Shown here in pieces: positions 18,806 through 28,071 of a stretch of DNA of 64,000 bases. The number at the start of each line of letters is the position of its first letter. Positions within the stretch are counted from its first letter, which is position 1. Origin of the DNA: Schauerella aestuarii (GTDB lineage Bacteria; Pseudomonadota; Gammaproteobacteria; Burkholderiales; Burkholderiaceae_B); the NCBI RefSeq assembly GCF_009866805.1, contig NZ_SIZW01000040.1:803744-867743 (forward strand), in the 5' to 3' direction. The position numbers were made by a program, and so were the translations under genes. The notes beneath the pieces were generated by a model. It worked only from the letters and a program-made list of their open reading frames with translations, ran no database searches and was not told the origin of the DNA.

Positions 18806-20167
18806 ATGGCTAAACCGAAAACTCAGTTCGTCTGCTCCGAATGCGGCGGCATCAGCGCCAAGTGGCAGGGCAAGTGCCCCCATTGCAGCGCGTGGAATAC
18901 CCTCGAAGAAACCGTCGAGTCGCCGGCCACTACGGGCGGGGCGCATCGCTTTGCACCGCTGGCGGCGTCCAGTCCGGTGCGCCGCCTCGACGAGATCGAG
19001 CCGCGCGAATCGCCGCGCCAGCCCACCGGCATCGACGAGTTCGATCGCGTGCTGGGCGGTGGCCTGGTGCCCGGCTCGGTGGTGCTGATCGGGGGCGATC
19101 CCGGTATCGGCAAGTCCACGTTGCTGCTGCAGGCGCTTGCATCGCTGGCCGAGCAGGTCGACGTGCTGTACGTGACGGGTGAAGAGTCGGCCGAACAGGT
19201 TGCCCTGCGCGCTCGCCGCCTGGGCGTGCCCACCGCCAACGTCAATCTGCTGGCGGAGATCCGCCTCGAGGCCATCCAGAACGCGGTCAATGAGCAAAAG
19301 CCGGCCGTGGCGGTGATCGATTCGATTCAAACCGTCTATAGCGGCGCGTTGACGGCGGCGCCTGGTTCGGTGTCGCAGGTGCGCGAGTGTGCCGCGCAAC
19401 TGACACGCCTGGCCAAGCAGACCGGGATCGCCATCGTGATGATCGGCCACGTGACCAAGGACGGCACATTGGCCGGGCCACGCGTGCTCGAGCACATCGT
19501 CGACACGGTGCTGTATTTTGAAGGCGATACCCACTCCTCTTTCCGTCTGGTGCGGGCATTCAAGAACCGCTTCGGCGCGGTCAACGAGCTGGGCGTGTTT
19601 GCAATGACCGATCGCGGCTTGCGCGGCGTCTCCAACCCCTCGGCGATGTTTCTCTCGCAGCACGAGCAGCAGGTGCCGGGCTCCTGCGTGATGACCACGC
19701 AGGAGGGCACGCGTCCACTGCTGGTCGAAATTCAGGCGTTGGTGGATAGTTCCCACGGGCCCAACCCCAAGCGCCTGACCGTTGGCCTGGAAGGCAATCG
19801 CCTGGCGATGCTGCTGGCGGTCATGCACCGCCACGCCGGCGTGGTGACCTACGACCAGGACGTTTTCGTGAATGCCGTGGGCGGCGTGCGCATTACCGAA
19901 CCCGCGGCCGATCTGCCCGTGTTGCTCGCCATCATGTCGTCATTGCGCGACCGGCCGTTGCCGCGCGGATTGATGGCGTTCGGCGAAATCGGCCTGGCGG
20001 GTGAAATCCGTCCCGCGCCGCGCGGTCAGGAGCGTTTGCGCGAAGCGGCCAAACTGGGCTTCAGTATCGCGCTCATCCCGAAAGCCAACGCGCCCAAGCA
20101 GCCCATCGACGGCATGGAAATCTGGGCGGTCGATCGGCTCGACGCGGCCCTGGAGCGACTGAAGTAA
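18806..20167 (+). CDS. radA: DNA repair protein RadA (Sms)
   Basis: RecA-like branch-migration ATPase (453 residues) that processes recombination intermediates. The N-terminal C4 zinc finger is CSECGG...CPHCSAW, Walker A is GGDPGIGKSTLL, the RadA-specific KNRFG motif is present, and the C-terminal Lon-protease-like domain has DVFVNAVGGVRITEPAADL. Complete, with all family motifs. Confidence 0.97.
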   Translation: MAKPKTQFVCSECGGISAKWQGKCPHCSAWNTLEETVESPATTGGAHRFAPLAASSPVRRLDEIEPRESPRQPTGIDEFDRVLGGGLVPGSVVLIGGDPGIGKSTLLLQALASLAEQVDVLYVTGEESAEQVALRARRLGVPTANVNLLAEIRLEAIQNAVNEQKPAVAVIDSIQTVYSGALTAAPGSVSQVRECAAQLTRLAKQTGIAIVMIGHVTKDGTLAGPRVLEHIVDTVLYFEGDTHSSFRLVRAFKNRFGAVNELGVFAMTDRGLRGVSNPSAMFLSQHEQQVPGSCVMTTQEGTRPLLVEIQALVDSSHGPNPKRLTVGLEGNRLAMLLAVMHRHAGVVTYDQDVFVNAVGGVRITEPAADLPVLLAIMSSLRDRPLPRGLMAFGEIGLAGEIRPAPRGQERLREAAKLGFSIALIPKANAPKQPIDGMEIWAVDRLDAALERLK

Positions 20168-20177
20168 TGCGCGCGAC

Positions 20178-21056
20178 ATGACACTCTTCATCGTGCTGGG
20201 CTGCCTGGCCAGCGGGGCGTTGATCGGCTTTCTGGGCGGGCTGCTCGGCATCGGCGGCGGCCTGATCGCCATCCCGGCGCTTGCGCTGATCCTGGGCATG
20301 CCGCAGCAACTGGCGCAGGGCACATCGCTGATTCTGGTGTTGCCGACGATTCTCCTGGCCGTGCGCAAGTACAGCCAGCACAGCCAGATCGACTGGGGCG
20401 TGGCTGCTGCGGGCGCCTTGTCGGCCATTGCGTTCACCTGGGTGGGGGCGCGTCTGGCGCTGGGCATCGACTCGTCCGTGCTGCGGCGCAGTTTTGCCGT
20501 ATTCCTCTTCTTCATCGCCGCGTTTTATGTGTGGCAAACGTGGCAGATCGGCCGGCGTGCCAAGCGTGCGGCGGCTCGGCATTCCGACGTCACGCCCAGC
20601 GAAGCGGCCACCCTGACCTTCGCTCAGGAAACCCAACGCGCAGCCGATGCCGCTGCCGCCGTCGCAAGTGTGGCCGCGCCTGCAGCTGTCGCACCGCGCC
20701 TGACGCGGAGCCGCGGCGCTGTGCTCGGCGTTGTGGCAGGCACGATCGGCGGCTTCTTCGGTGTGGGCGGGGCAATTCTCGCGGTGCCGATTCTGACGGT
20801 GGGCTTCAAGCTTTCTCAAATCAACGCGCAGGCGCTTGCGTTGTCGATGATTATTCCCGGGTCGGCGATTGCGCTGGGCACCTACACGTGGGCCGGTCAG
20901 GCCAATTGGACGGTTGGCGTGCCGCTCGCCGTGGGAAGTCTGCTTTTCGTCCCCTCCGGCGTCAAGCTGGCGCGTCGATTGCCCGAGCGCCGTTTGCGCG
21001 GCTGTTTCGCAGTCATGCTGTTCGCAACGGTGGCGTTGTTGGTCTTCGAAGGGTAA
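20178..21056 (+). CDS. TauE/SafE family sulfite/organosulfonate exporter-like permease
   Basis: TSUP-family membrane protein (292 residues) with two repeated halves. Each half opens with a glycine-rich helix: IGFLGGLLGIGGGLIAIPAL and GTIGGFFGVGGAILAVPIL. The halves are joined by an Ala-rich polar loop of about 60 residues. The substrate cannot be inferred. It begins ten bases after radA and is probably cotranscribed. Confidence 0.88.
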   Translation: MTLFIVLGCLASGALIGFLGGLLGIGGGLIAIPALALILGMPQQLAQGTSLILVLPTILLAVRKYSQHSQIDWGVAAAGALSAIAFTWVGARLALGIDSSVLRRSFAVFLFFIAAFYVWQTWQIGRRAKRAAARHSDVTPSEAATLTFAQETQRAADAAAAVASVAAPAAVAPRLTRSRGAVLGVVAGTIGGFFGVGGAILAVPILTVGFKLSQINAQALALSMIIPGSAIALGTYTWAGQANWTVGVPLAVGSLLFVPSGVKLARRLPERRLRGCFAVMLFATVALLVFEG

Positions 21057-21090
21057 CGACTGCGTGCTGCATCGGGTCAGTGATCTGTCC

Positions 21091-21123
21091 TGAGGCGGCC
21101 TCAACCATGCGGATGCCGCCTCA
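21091..21123. terminator. Hairpin between convergent TSUP and dctM genes
   Basis: Nine-base perfect stem TGAGGCGGC / GCCGCCTCA with a 15-base loop and no T-tract on either side. The position suggests a transcription end, but it is not a classic intrinsic terminator. Confidence 0.45.
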
Positions 21124-21145
21124 CGAAATCCTCTACCGAACCGGC

Positions 21146-22423
21146 TTATTTTGCATAAACCAGATCGCGCAACCCCAACGACAAGGCCGGCCAGTAGGTG
21201 ATCGCCATCAGGCACACGATCACCACGCCGACGAACGGCACCAGGGGTTTGATCAGGCGTTCGAGCGGAAGTTTGGCGACCGAGCACGCGGCAAACAGGT
21301 TGACGCCGAAGGGGGGCGTGATCATGCCCAGCGCCAGATTGACGACCATGATGATGCCGAAGTGCACGGGCTCGATGCCAAACGCGACCGCCACCGGCAG
21401 CAGCAATGGCGCGAGCACAACGATCGAAGCCGATGTCTCGATGAACATGCCGATCACGAAGAGTGCCGCGTTGATCCCGAGGAGGAACGTGAACTTGTCG
21501 CTGAATACAGTACCGAGCCACTGGCCCAGGGCGTCCGGTATCCCTGCGCGATTCAGCAGAAAGCTGAACACGCCGGCGTTCGCAATCACAAACATGATGA
21601 CTGCAGTCGACACCACGGAACGGTGAATGGCGGCGCGCAAGCTGGTGAATGTCAGGCGCCGGTAGACGAACACGCCCACCAGAACCGCATAGAACACGGC
21701 AACGACCGAAGCTTCAGTGGGGGTGAAGATGCCGCCATAAATACCGCCGAGAATAATGACCGGCATCAGCAGTGCCAGCCATGCGCGGCGCAGTGAGGCG
21801 AGCATGGGCAACCGCCCTTCGCCGTCCTGCTTGCCCAAGCCGTGACGTTTGGCGTAGTTCCAGACATAGAGCATCAGCGCGAAGCCGATGATCAGGCCCG
21901 GGATGACACCCGCGATGAACAGTTCGCCCACCGACGTCTCTGTGGATACCGCAAAGAGAATCATCGGGATGGACGGTGGGATGATCACGCCCAACTCGGC
22001 CGCGGTGGCCTGCAGCGATGCGGCAAACGGGGCAGGATAGCCATGCCTGATCATGGCAGGAATAAGAATGGCACCGACCGCAAATGTGGTGGCTACGCTG
22101 GATCCTGCCACCGCGGCGAAGATCATGCAGGTGAGCACGCAGGTGCAGGCCAGGCCGCCCTGTACGCCGCCCACGACGCTTTTGGCGAAGTCGACCATCC
22201 GTTCGGAGATGCCACCCGACTCCATCAGATTACCGGCAAGGATGAAGAAGGGCACGGCAACCAGGGGATACTTATCCAGGGCGGCAAAAATCTGCTGTGC
22301 CATCACCAACCAGGGCATGTTGGTGGTGCCGATGCCCGCCATGCTGGCCAGACCGATCGCCACCGCCACCGGTACCGACAGTCCGAAAAAAATAATCATC
22401 GAAAGGATCATTAACTGCGACAT
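21146..22423 (-). CDS. dctM: TRAP transporter large permease (DctM)
   Basis: Large membrane subunit (425 residues, about 12 hydrophobic segments) of a sodium-driven TRAP transporter. Typical segments are FFILAGNLMESGGISERMVDFA, GVIIPPSIPMILFAV and MGMITPPFG-like (here LGMITPPFGVNLFAA). It is the last gene of a leftward dctP-dctQ-dctM operon. Confidence 0.95.
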   Translation of the reverse strand: MSQLMILSMIIFFGLSVPVAVAIGLASMAGIGTTNMPWLVMAQQIFAALDKYPLVAVPFFILAGNLMESGGISERMVDFAKSVVGGVQGGLACTCVLTCMIFAAVAGSSVATTFAVGAILIPAMIRHGYPAPFAASLQATAAELGVIIPPSIPMILFAVSTETSVGELFIAGVIPGLIIGFALMLYVWNYAKRHGLGKQDGEGRLPMLASLRRAWLALLMPVIILGGIYGGIFTPTEASVVAVFYAVLVGVFVYRRLTFTSLRAAIHRSVVSTAVIMFVIANAGVFSFLLNRAGIPDALGQWLGTVFSDKFTFLLGINAALFVIGMFIETSASIVVLAPLLLPVAVAFGIEPVHFGIIMVVNLALGMITPPFGVNLFAACSVAKLPLERLIKPLVPFVGVVIVCLMAITYWPALSLGLRDLVYAK

Positions 22424-22485
22424 GTTTGCCTCAACGCGGGTCGCCGGGATGCATGATCCCGTGCGCTATCAATCGGTATCGGGCA

Positions 22486-22983
22486 TCAGCCCTGTGCGTC
22501 GTTTCGAACGGCGGGCGGTTCGTCGCCACCCAACCAGCGGGCCAGCACTGCGATGGCTGCCAACCCCGCGCCGATCGGAATCGCCACGTAGATCCACGAG
22601 ATCGATATGTCCAGACTGGGCACGTTCTGAAATCGCACCCGCCACGTCATCGCGCCGCCGATCCAAGCCAGAAAGCACAGGAAGCTGAAGCAAATGAGCG
22701 CGATCAGGCCCTCCAGGGCCCGAACGGCACGGCCTTTCAAGCTATTGCGCAGTAATTCGACGCTGATCATCGCGCCCTCCCGAAAGGCCAGCGCCAGCCC
22801 CAGCAGAACCGCCCAGATCAAAAGCGCCCGCGTGGACACTTCACTCCAATCGGACGGGGTGTGCAGCACGAAGCGCGCGATCACCTGATAAAAGGCGGCG
22901 AAGGCCGACGCGACCAAGGCAAGCTGCGCCATGGCCGAAACAAGTTTGAAAAGGATGCGATCGGCAAGGTGAAAAAAAGGCAT
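22486..22983 (-). CDS. dctQ: TRAP transporter small permease (DctQ)
   Basis: Small four-helix membrane subunit (165 residues) with the DctQ-type middle TRALLIWAVLLGLALAFREGAM. I chose the ATG at 22983 because AAGGA lies seven bases upstream; an alternative ATG at 23001 has a weaker site, and the longer open frame to 23088 does not look like coding sequence. It sits between dctP and dctM. Confidence 0.9.
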   Translation of the reverse strand: MPFFHLADRILFKLVSAMAQLALVASAFAAFYQVIARFVLHTPSDWSEVSTRALLIWAVLLGLALAFREGAMISVELLRNSLKGRAVRALEGLIALICFSFLCFLAWIGGAMTWRVRFQNVPSLDISISWIYVAIPIGAGLAAIAVLARWLGGDEPPAVRNDAQG

Positions 22984-23125
22984 CGTTAAATCCTTGAGCA
23001 TGAGCCGGCCTCGAGAGGCCGCTACGCTGAATTCCAAAAAGCGCTGGGCGATGGTCTGCTGCCTGATGCCGACGGCACAGGCGTGCACGGCATCAGGGGA
23101 GCGAGCAGCGGCGCCGGCTGTCTGG

Positions 23126-24112
23126 TTACTTCGTGTCGCGGATGGACTGGATCAGCGCCTTGTCGAACTTTTTGTAATACTCCGGATAGGCAGGCTCGAC
23201 GGCTTTAGCGAACGCGTCACGATCGACTTCGGTGACCTGCATGCCTTCCTTTTTCAACTGTTCGACGCCGTTGATCTCGATCGCGTCCACATAGTCGCGC
23301 ATGGCACGAGCGGAATCCTTGCCGGCCTGCTGGAACGCTGCCTTTTCTTTGTCGGATAGTCCGTCATAGACGCTGGGCGACATCAGCACAAGGGCGGGTC
23401 CGTATACATGACCGGTCAACGACAGGTACTTCTGGATCTGTGACAGCTTCGCCGATGTGATGACCGACAAGGGATTCTCCTGCCCGTCGATCGTGCCCTG
23501 CTGCAGTGCAGTCGCGACTTCCGGCCAGGCCATTGGCGTGGGCAGAATGCCGATCTGACGGAAGGCGGCGATATGGATCGGATTTTCGGTCGTGCGGATC
23601 TTCAAGCCCTTGGCATCCGCAGGGGTCGCTACCGGTCGGACATTATTGGTCAAATGCCGAAACCCTTGTTCGCCCCACGCCAGGGCGATCAGACCGCGCT
23701 TGGGGAATTTGGCGAGCATATTCTGCCCGGTGGGGCCGTCGAGCACGGCACGTGCGTGAGGCAGATCCCGCAACAGGAAGGGGATGTCGAACACACCGGT
23801 CTCGGGAACGAAGTTCAGCGTGGCACCCGTGGAAACAATTGCGAGGTCGATCGTGCCGAGCTGCAGGCCTTCGATCACCTCGCGTTCTCCACCGAGCGCG
23901 CTATTGGCAAACTGCTGAACCTTGTATTTACCGGCGGATGAGTTCTCCAGCGATTTGGCAAATGCATTGCCCCCCGCGCCATAGTGGGAACTTGTCGACA
24001 GCGCATAGGCCATACGTAGTGTCGATTGCGCTTGGGCAGGTGCCGCGGCGGTCAAGGCGACGGCGGTTGTCACGGCGGCCAGAAGTGGGCGCATGGCCCA
24101 GGTCTTGATCAT
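23126..24112 (-). CDS. dctP: TRAP transporter substrate-binding protein (DctP family)
   Basis: Periplasmic binding protein of 328 residues. The N-terminus MIKTWAMRPLLAAVTTAVAL ending ...APAQAQ is a signal peptide. The ligand-binding core has the GLKIRTTENPIHI segment, which carries the arginine that contacts the substrate carboxylate, and the ALQQGTIDGQENP segment. The ATG at 24112 follows GGAGAGA. The ligand is presumably an organic acid; sequence does not say which. Confidence 0.93.
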   Translation of the reverse strand: MIKTWAMRPLLAAVTTAVALTAAAPAQAQSTLRMAYALSTSSHYGAGGNAFAKSLENSSAGKYKVQQFANSALGGEREVIEGLQLGTIDLAIVSTGATLNFVPETGVFDIPFLLRDLPHARAVLDGPTGQNMLAKFPKRGLIALAWGEQGFRHLTNNVRPVATPADAKGLKIRTTENPIHIAAFRQIGILPTPMAWPEVATALQQGTIDGQENPLSVITSAKLSQIQKYLSLTGHVYGPALVLMSPSVYDGLSDKEKAAFQQAGKDSARAMRDYVDAIEINGVEQLKKEGMQVTEVDRDAFAKAVEPAYPEYYKKFDKALIQSIRDTK

Positions 24113-24250
24113 TATGTCTCTCCGTATGTGCGTTATTGATTCAGCGATGCACGCGCGTGGCGTTGCATTGGCGATGTCTGTGCGATCTACGCCGCGCGAG
24201 AATGATAACGGCATTTCTTTCCTATCGATGGTTTTCGTTACTATTCCCAC

Positions 24251-26797
24251 ATGACTTCCACTTCAGCACTACCTCGCAGCGCCTCGCGCTCGCCAGAAGC
24301 GCGTCCTGGCGCGGCTTGGCGCATGGGTTTACGCATGTTGTGGCGCGACGCACGCGCCGGCGAACTGCGCTTGCTCGTGCTGGCGCTCATCGTGGCGGTG
24401 GCGGCCGTCACGAGCGTGGGCTTCCTGGCCGATCGGGTGGCGCGTGCGCTGGAACGCGACGCGGGCCAGATGCTGGGCGCCGACCTGAAGCTCGATGGCG
24501 ATGCGCCCGTGGCGGCCAATGTCATCGCCGCTGCGCGCGACCGGGGTTTGTCGACCTCGCCCACGATCCGTTTCCCCTCAATGGCCAATGCGGGCGACAA
24601 CGCCCAGTTGGTGGCGGTGAAGGCCGTGGAGCCCGGCTACCCTTTGCGCGGCAATTTGCGCGTTGCGCGGGTGCCTTACGGCCCGGAAGAAACCACGCGC
24701 GACGTGCCGGCACCCGGCGCGGTGTGGGTGGATGCGCAACTGCTTGCGCTGTTGGGCGTGAATGTGGGCGACACGATCAACCTGGGCGACAGCCACCTGC
24801 GGATCGATCGCATCGTGACCTACGAACCCGATCGCGGCATGCAATTCGTCAACGTGGCGCCGCGCGCGCTCATGAACGCGGCCGATCTGGCGGCCAGCGG
24901 GCTGGTGGGGCCGCTCAGCCGTGTCGATTACGACTTGCTGGTGGCCGGCGAACCGGATGCCGTCAAAGACTACACCCAGTGGCTGTCGTCCAATCTGCAA
25001 CGCGGCCAGCGCATCGATACGCTCGAGTCCGGCCGACCGGAAGTCCGCCGCGCGCTGGATCGCGCGCAACGATTCCTGTCGCTGGTGGCCCTGTTGGCTG
25101 TGTTGATCTCGGCCGTGGCCGTCGCCCTGGCGGCTCGCCGCTTCATGCTGCGCCACCGCGACGGCATCGCGGTGATGCGCTGCCTGGGCGCCCAGCAGTC
25201 GCTCGTGAGCCGGATGCTGACCATGGAGTTCACCCTGGTGGGGCTCGCAGCCTCGGCCGTGGGATGCCTGGTGGGTTTGGGCGTGCATCACGCCCTGGTG
25301 GCGGCGCTGGCACAGTTGATCGACACCACGCTGCCCAGTCCTTCGGCCATCCCCGCCGTGCAAGGCGTGGTGGTGGGCGTGTGGCTGCTGTTGGGTTTTG
25401 CCTTGCCGTCGCTTGCGCAGTTGCGCCATATCCCGCCGGCGCGAGTGCTGCGGCGCGATGCGGAAGGCTTGCGAGCGCGCAGTGCGTTGGGCTACGGCAT
25501 CGGTGCTGCCGGATTTGCATTGCTGATCTGGTGGTTCGCAGGCGACGCGCGCTTGGGCGCGGTTGTGGCGGGCGGCTTTTTGGGCGCGTTTGCCGTGTTT
25601 GCCGGTGTGGCGATGCTGTGCATCCTGTTGTTGGATCGGGTACGCAGCCGCGCCAATGGCTACCCGGCCGTACGCTTCGCATTGGCGGGCATCGTGCGCC
25701 GCAGGGCCGCCACGATCACGCAGGTGTGCGCACTGGCGATCGGCTTGATGGCCTTGTTGTTGCTCGCGATGACGCGGACCGATCTGATCGACGGCTGGCA
25801 ACGCACGCTGCCGGTTGATGCCCCGAATCGGTTCTTGATCAATATCCAGCCCGAGCAACGTAGTGCCGTGGACGAGGCCTTGCATCGCGCCGGCCTCACG
25901 CAGGTTGAGCTGGCGCCGATGGTGCGTGGACGCCTGATCGAGATCAATGGTGTGGCGGCCGATCCTGCAAGATACGACACGCCCCGTGCCAAACGCCTCG
26001 TCGACCGCGAATTCAATCTGTCCTATCGCGATTCGGTGCCGTCGTATAACCGCATCGATGCGGGCCGCCCGCTCGATCCGAAGGCCAACGAAGTGTCGAT
26101 GGAGTCGGGCATTGCCGAAACGCTGGGCCTCAAACTCGGCGACAGCTTGACGTTCGATGTGGCGGGCCAACCCGTCAAGGTGGCGATCACCAGCTTGCGC
26201 ACGGTCGATTGGGACACGATGCGGGTGAATTTCTTCGCGATCATGTCGCCGGCCGCGTTGGAGAAAACGCCGCAAAGCTGGATCACGTCGTTCTATCTGC
26301 CGCCTGAGAAGACCAACGTGTTGCCCACGCTGGTCAAGCAATTCCCCAATCTGACCGTGTTCGACGTGGGTGCCATCCTGGCGCAATTGCAATCGGTGCT
26401 CAATCAGGTCGTGCAAGCGGTGCAGTTGCTGTTCCTGTTTACGCTTGCCGCCGGCATTCTGGTGCTGTCCGCCGCGCTGACGGCCACGCGCGACGAGCGG
26501 GTACGCGAGTCGGCGGTGTTGCGGGCCCTGGGGGCCACACGCCCCCAACTGAGCCGTGCCCAGCGGGTGGAACTGCTGGCGGTGGGGGCACTGGCAGGCT
26601 TGCTTGCCGCCGGTGGTGCCCAAGGTATTGCGTGGGCGTTGTCGCACTTTGTGTTTGATTTTGCGTTCGCCTTCCGGCTTTGGCCGTGGGCAATCGGCGT
26701 GGCCGTCGGCATGTTCGGCGCCTGGGCCGGTGGGGCGCTGGCATTGCGCGGGGTATTGCGCACGCCGCCGCTCGTCACTTTGCGGGAGTCGGTATGA
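24251..26797 (+). CDS. FtsX-like ABC transporter permease (YbbP family)
   Basis: An 848-residue type VII ABC permease with an N-terminal helix, a large MacB-like periplasmic domain, a central block of membrane helices and a second periplasmic/FtsX module at the C-terminus (VLSAALTATRDERVRESAVLRALGA). It resembles E. coli YbbP, which normally pairs with the ATPase YbbA; no ATPase gene is adjacent here. Its stop overlaps the truncated haemoglobin start as ATGA. The function is unproven; the family is linked to lipoprotein or envelope-related export. Confidence 0.88.
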   Translation: MTSTSALPRSASRSPEARPGAAWRMGLRMLWRDARAGELRLLVLALIVAVAAVTSVGFLADRVARALERDAGQMLGADLKLDGDAPVAANVIAAARDRGLSTSPTIRFPSMANAGDNAQLVAVKAVEPGYPLRGNLRVARVPYGPEETTRDVPAPGAVWVDAQLLALLGVNVGDTINLGDSHLRIDRIVTYEPDRGMQFVNVAPRALMNAADLAASGLVGPLSRVDYDLLVAGEPDAVKDYTQWLSSNLQRGQRIDTLESGRPEVRRALDRAQRFLSLVALLAVLISAVAVALAARRFMLRHRDGIAVMRCLGAQQSLVSRMLTMEFTLVGLAASAVGCLVGLGVHHALVAALAQLIDTTLPSPSAIPAVQGVVVGVWLLLGFALPSLAQLRHIPPARVLRRDAEGLRARSALGYGIGAAGFALLIWWFAGDARLGAVVAGGFLGAFAVFAGVAMLCILLLDRVRSRANGYPAVRFALAGIVRRRAATITQVCALAIGLMALLLLAMTRTDLIDGWQRTLPVDAPNRFLINIQPEQRSAVDEALHRAGLTQVELAPMVRGRLIEINGVAADPARYDTPRAKRLVDREFNLSYRDSVPSYNRIDAGRPLDPKANEVSMESGIAETLGLKLGDSLTFDVAGQPVKVAITSLRTVDWDTMRVNFFAIMSPAALEKTPQSWITSFYLPPEKTNVLPTLVKQFPNLTVFDVGAILAQLQSVLNQVVQAVQLLFLFTLAAGILVLSAALTATRDERVRESAVLRALGATRPQLSRAQRVELLAVGALAGLLAAGGAQGIAWALSHFVFDFAFAFRLWPWAIGVAVGMFGAWAGGALALRGVLRTPPLVTLRESV

Positions 26798-27222
26798 CCC
26801 ATGAAAGCACGGTCGATGCCGTGTTCACACCCATCGATCATGCGCGCAGCGCATTCGATCAGTTGGGCGGTGAACCCGGTGTGCGGCAACTTGTCGAGCG
26901 CTTCTACGATCTGATGGACATGGAACCCGATCTGGCGGCCTTGCGCGCCGCGCATGGGCCCAGCCTGGATCAGGCGCGCGAACGGTTGTTCCTGTTTCTG
27001 TGCGGCTACCTGGGTGGGCCGGATCTGTATGTGCAGCAGTTCGGCCATCCGCGCTTGCGTGCCCGGCATTTGCCATTCGCCATCGGCGAAGCCGAGCGCG
27101 ACCAGTGGGTAGTGTGCATGGGGCGGGCCATGGCTGATGTGGGGGTGTCGGCCGCCTTGTCGGACCGCTTGCTGCAAGCCTTCTATGGCACGGCCGACTG
27201 GATGCGCAATCGTGCCGGTTGA
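26794..27222 (+). CDS. Group II truncated haemoglobin
   Basis: A 142-residue 2-over-2 globin for O2/NO chemistry. Group II landmarks are all present: B10 tyrosine in VERFYDLMD, proximal F8 histidine in HPRLRARHLPFAIG, and G8 tryptophan in ERDQWVVCM. The start is the ATG that overlaps the permease stop. It lies between an envelope permease and an LPS kinase gene, an order common in Burkholderiales but unexplained by known haemoglobin function. Confidence 0.94.
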   Translation: MTHESTVDAVFTPIDHARSAFDQLGGEPGVRQLVERFYDLMDMEPDLAALRAAHGPSLDQARERLFLFLCGYLGGPDLYVQQFGHPRLRARHLPFAIGEAERDQWVVCMGRAMADVGVSAALSDRLLQAFYGTADWMRNRAG

Positions 27223-27967
27223 GGCTTTGGAAACCGCAACGGTCCTTGCGCGGGTCGAGTGGGCCGACAGCGGGCAGGGCGCAGGCGCCATGTTGTACGA
27301 CCCCCGCAGCCTGCCCGAGCCGGGGCCGCAGTGGCTGTTGCCCGGCACGTATGGCGAACGTGCGCGTCCCGTGGCTGTAGGCGGGCGGCAGTCGGCCTGG
27401 TTTGTGGACGGCGCCTTCGGTGCGGGCGTGTTGCGCGGCTATCGGCGGGGCGGTCTGGCCGCGCGCGTGAGCCGTCAGAGCTACTTGTGGCAGGGCGAAG
27501 CGCGCACCCGCAGCGTCGCAGAGGTGCGGTTGCTGGCGCAACTGCGAGCGGCTGGTGTGCGGGTGCCGGCACCGATCGCGGGCGGCTATTGGCGCACCGG
27601 CATGACCTACCGTGCGGCCATCCTCATTGCGCGCATCCCTGGGGTGCACACCCTTACCGAACGCGTGCTGGCCGGGCCGCTCTCCCACCGTGTGGCCCAT
27701 GCCGTCGGGACCGCGATTGCCGATATGCACCGTGCCGGTGTGTGGCACGCCGATCTCAATGCCTTCAATATTTTGTTGGACGAGCAGGGCGATGCCTGGC
27801 TCATCGATTTCGATCGCGGCCGGTATGGGGCTGTGGCGCCCAACGAGCGGCGCAACAACCTGCTGCGTTTGCGCCGGTCGCTCGACAAGGTGGCAGGGCC
27901 GGCCGGAATCGCGGCCTGGGAAGGCATAGATGCGGCTTATCGCACAGCCTGGGATTCCCACCACTGA
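27212..27967 (+). CDS. kdkA: 3-deoxy-D-manno-octulosonic acid (Kdo) kinase
   Basis: Inner-membrane-associated kinase that phosphorylates Kdo of the LPS inner core. The 251 residues have a protein-kinase-like fold with catalytic loop HADLNAFNILLD and metal-binding LIDFDRGRYG, as in Haemophilus KdkA. I use the GTG at 27212 (VPVEALETATVL), which overlaps the globin stop; no ATG fits. A weak hairpin AAAAGGC/GCCTTTT follows at 27979-28003. Confidence 0.88.
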   Translation: MPVEALETATVLARVEWADSGQGAGAMLYDPRSLPEPGPQWLLPGTYGERARPVAVGGRQSAWFVDGAFGAGVLRGYRRGGLAARVSRQSYLWQGEARTRSVAEVRLLAQLRAAGVRVPAPIAGGYWRTGMTYRAAILIARIPGVHTLTERVLAGPLSHRVAHAVGTAIADMHRAGVWHADLNAFNILLDEQGDAWLIDFDRGRYGAVAPNERRNNLLRLRRSLDKVAGPAGIAAWEGIDAAYRTAWDSHH

Positions 27968-28071
27968 CCTCCGCGCTTAAAAGGCTTTATCATTTTGCCT
28001 TTTCGGCCTGTGCGGGTGCGCCGCGCCGGCTTCCATAGCGTTATGGCACGTCAAAGCGAGGGGGGATTGCG

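Noticed and set aside
18041..19834. Antisense frame of 597 codons opposite the SDR and radA
   Set aside because: Shadow of two well-supported genes.
24578..26647. Antisense open frame of 689 codons opposite the FtsX-like permease
   Set aside because: His/Gln/Arg-rich translation of the complementary strand without any domain; the permease has clear membrane helices.
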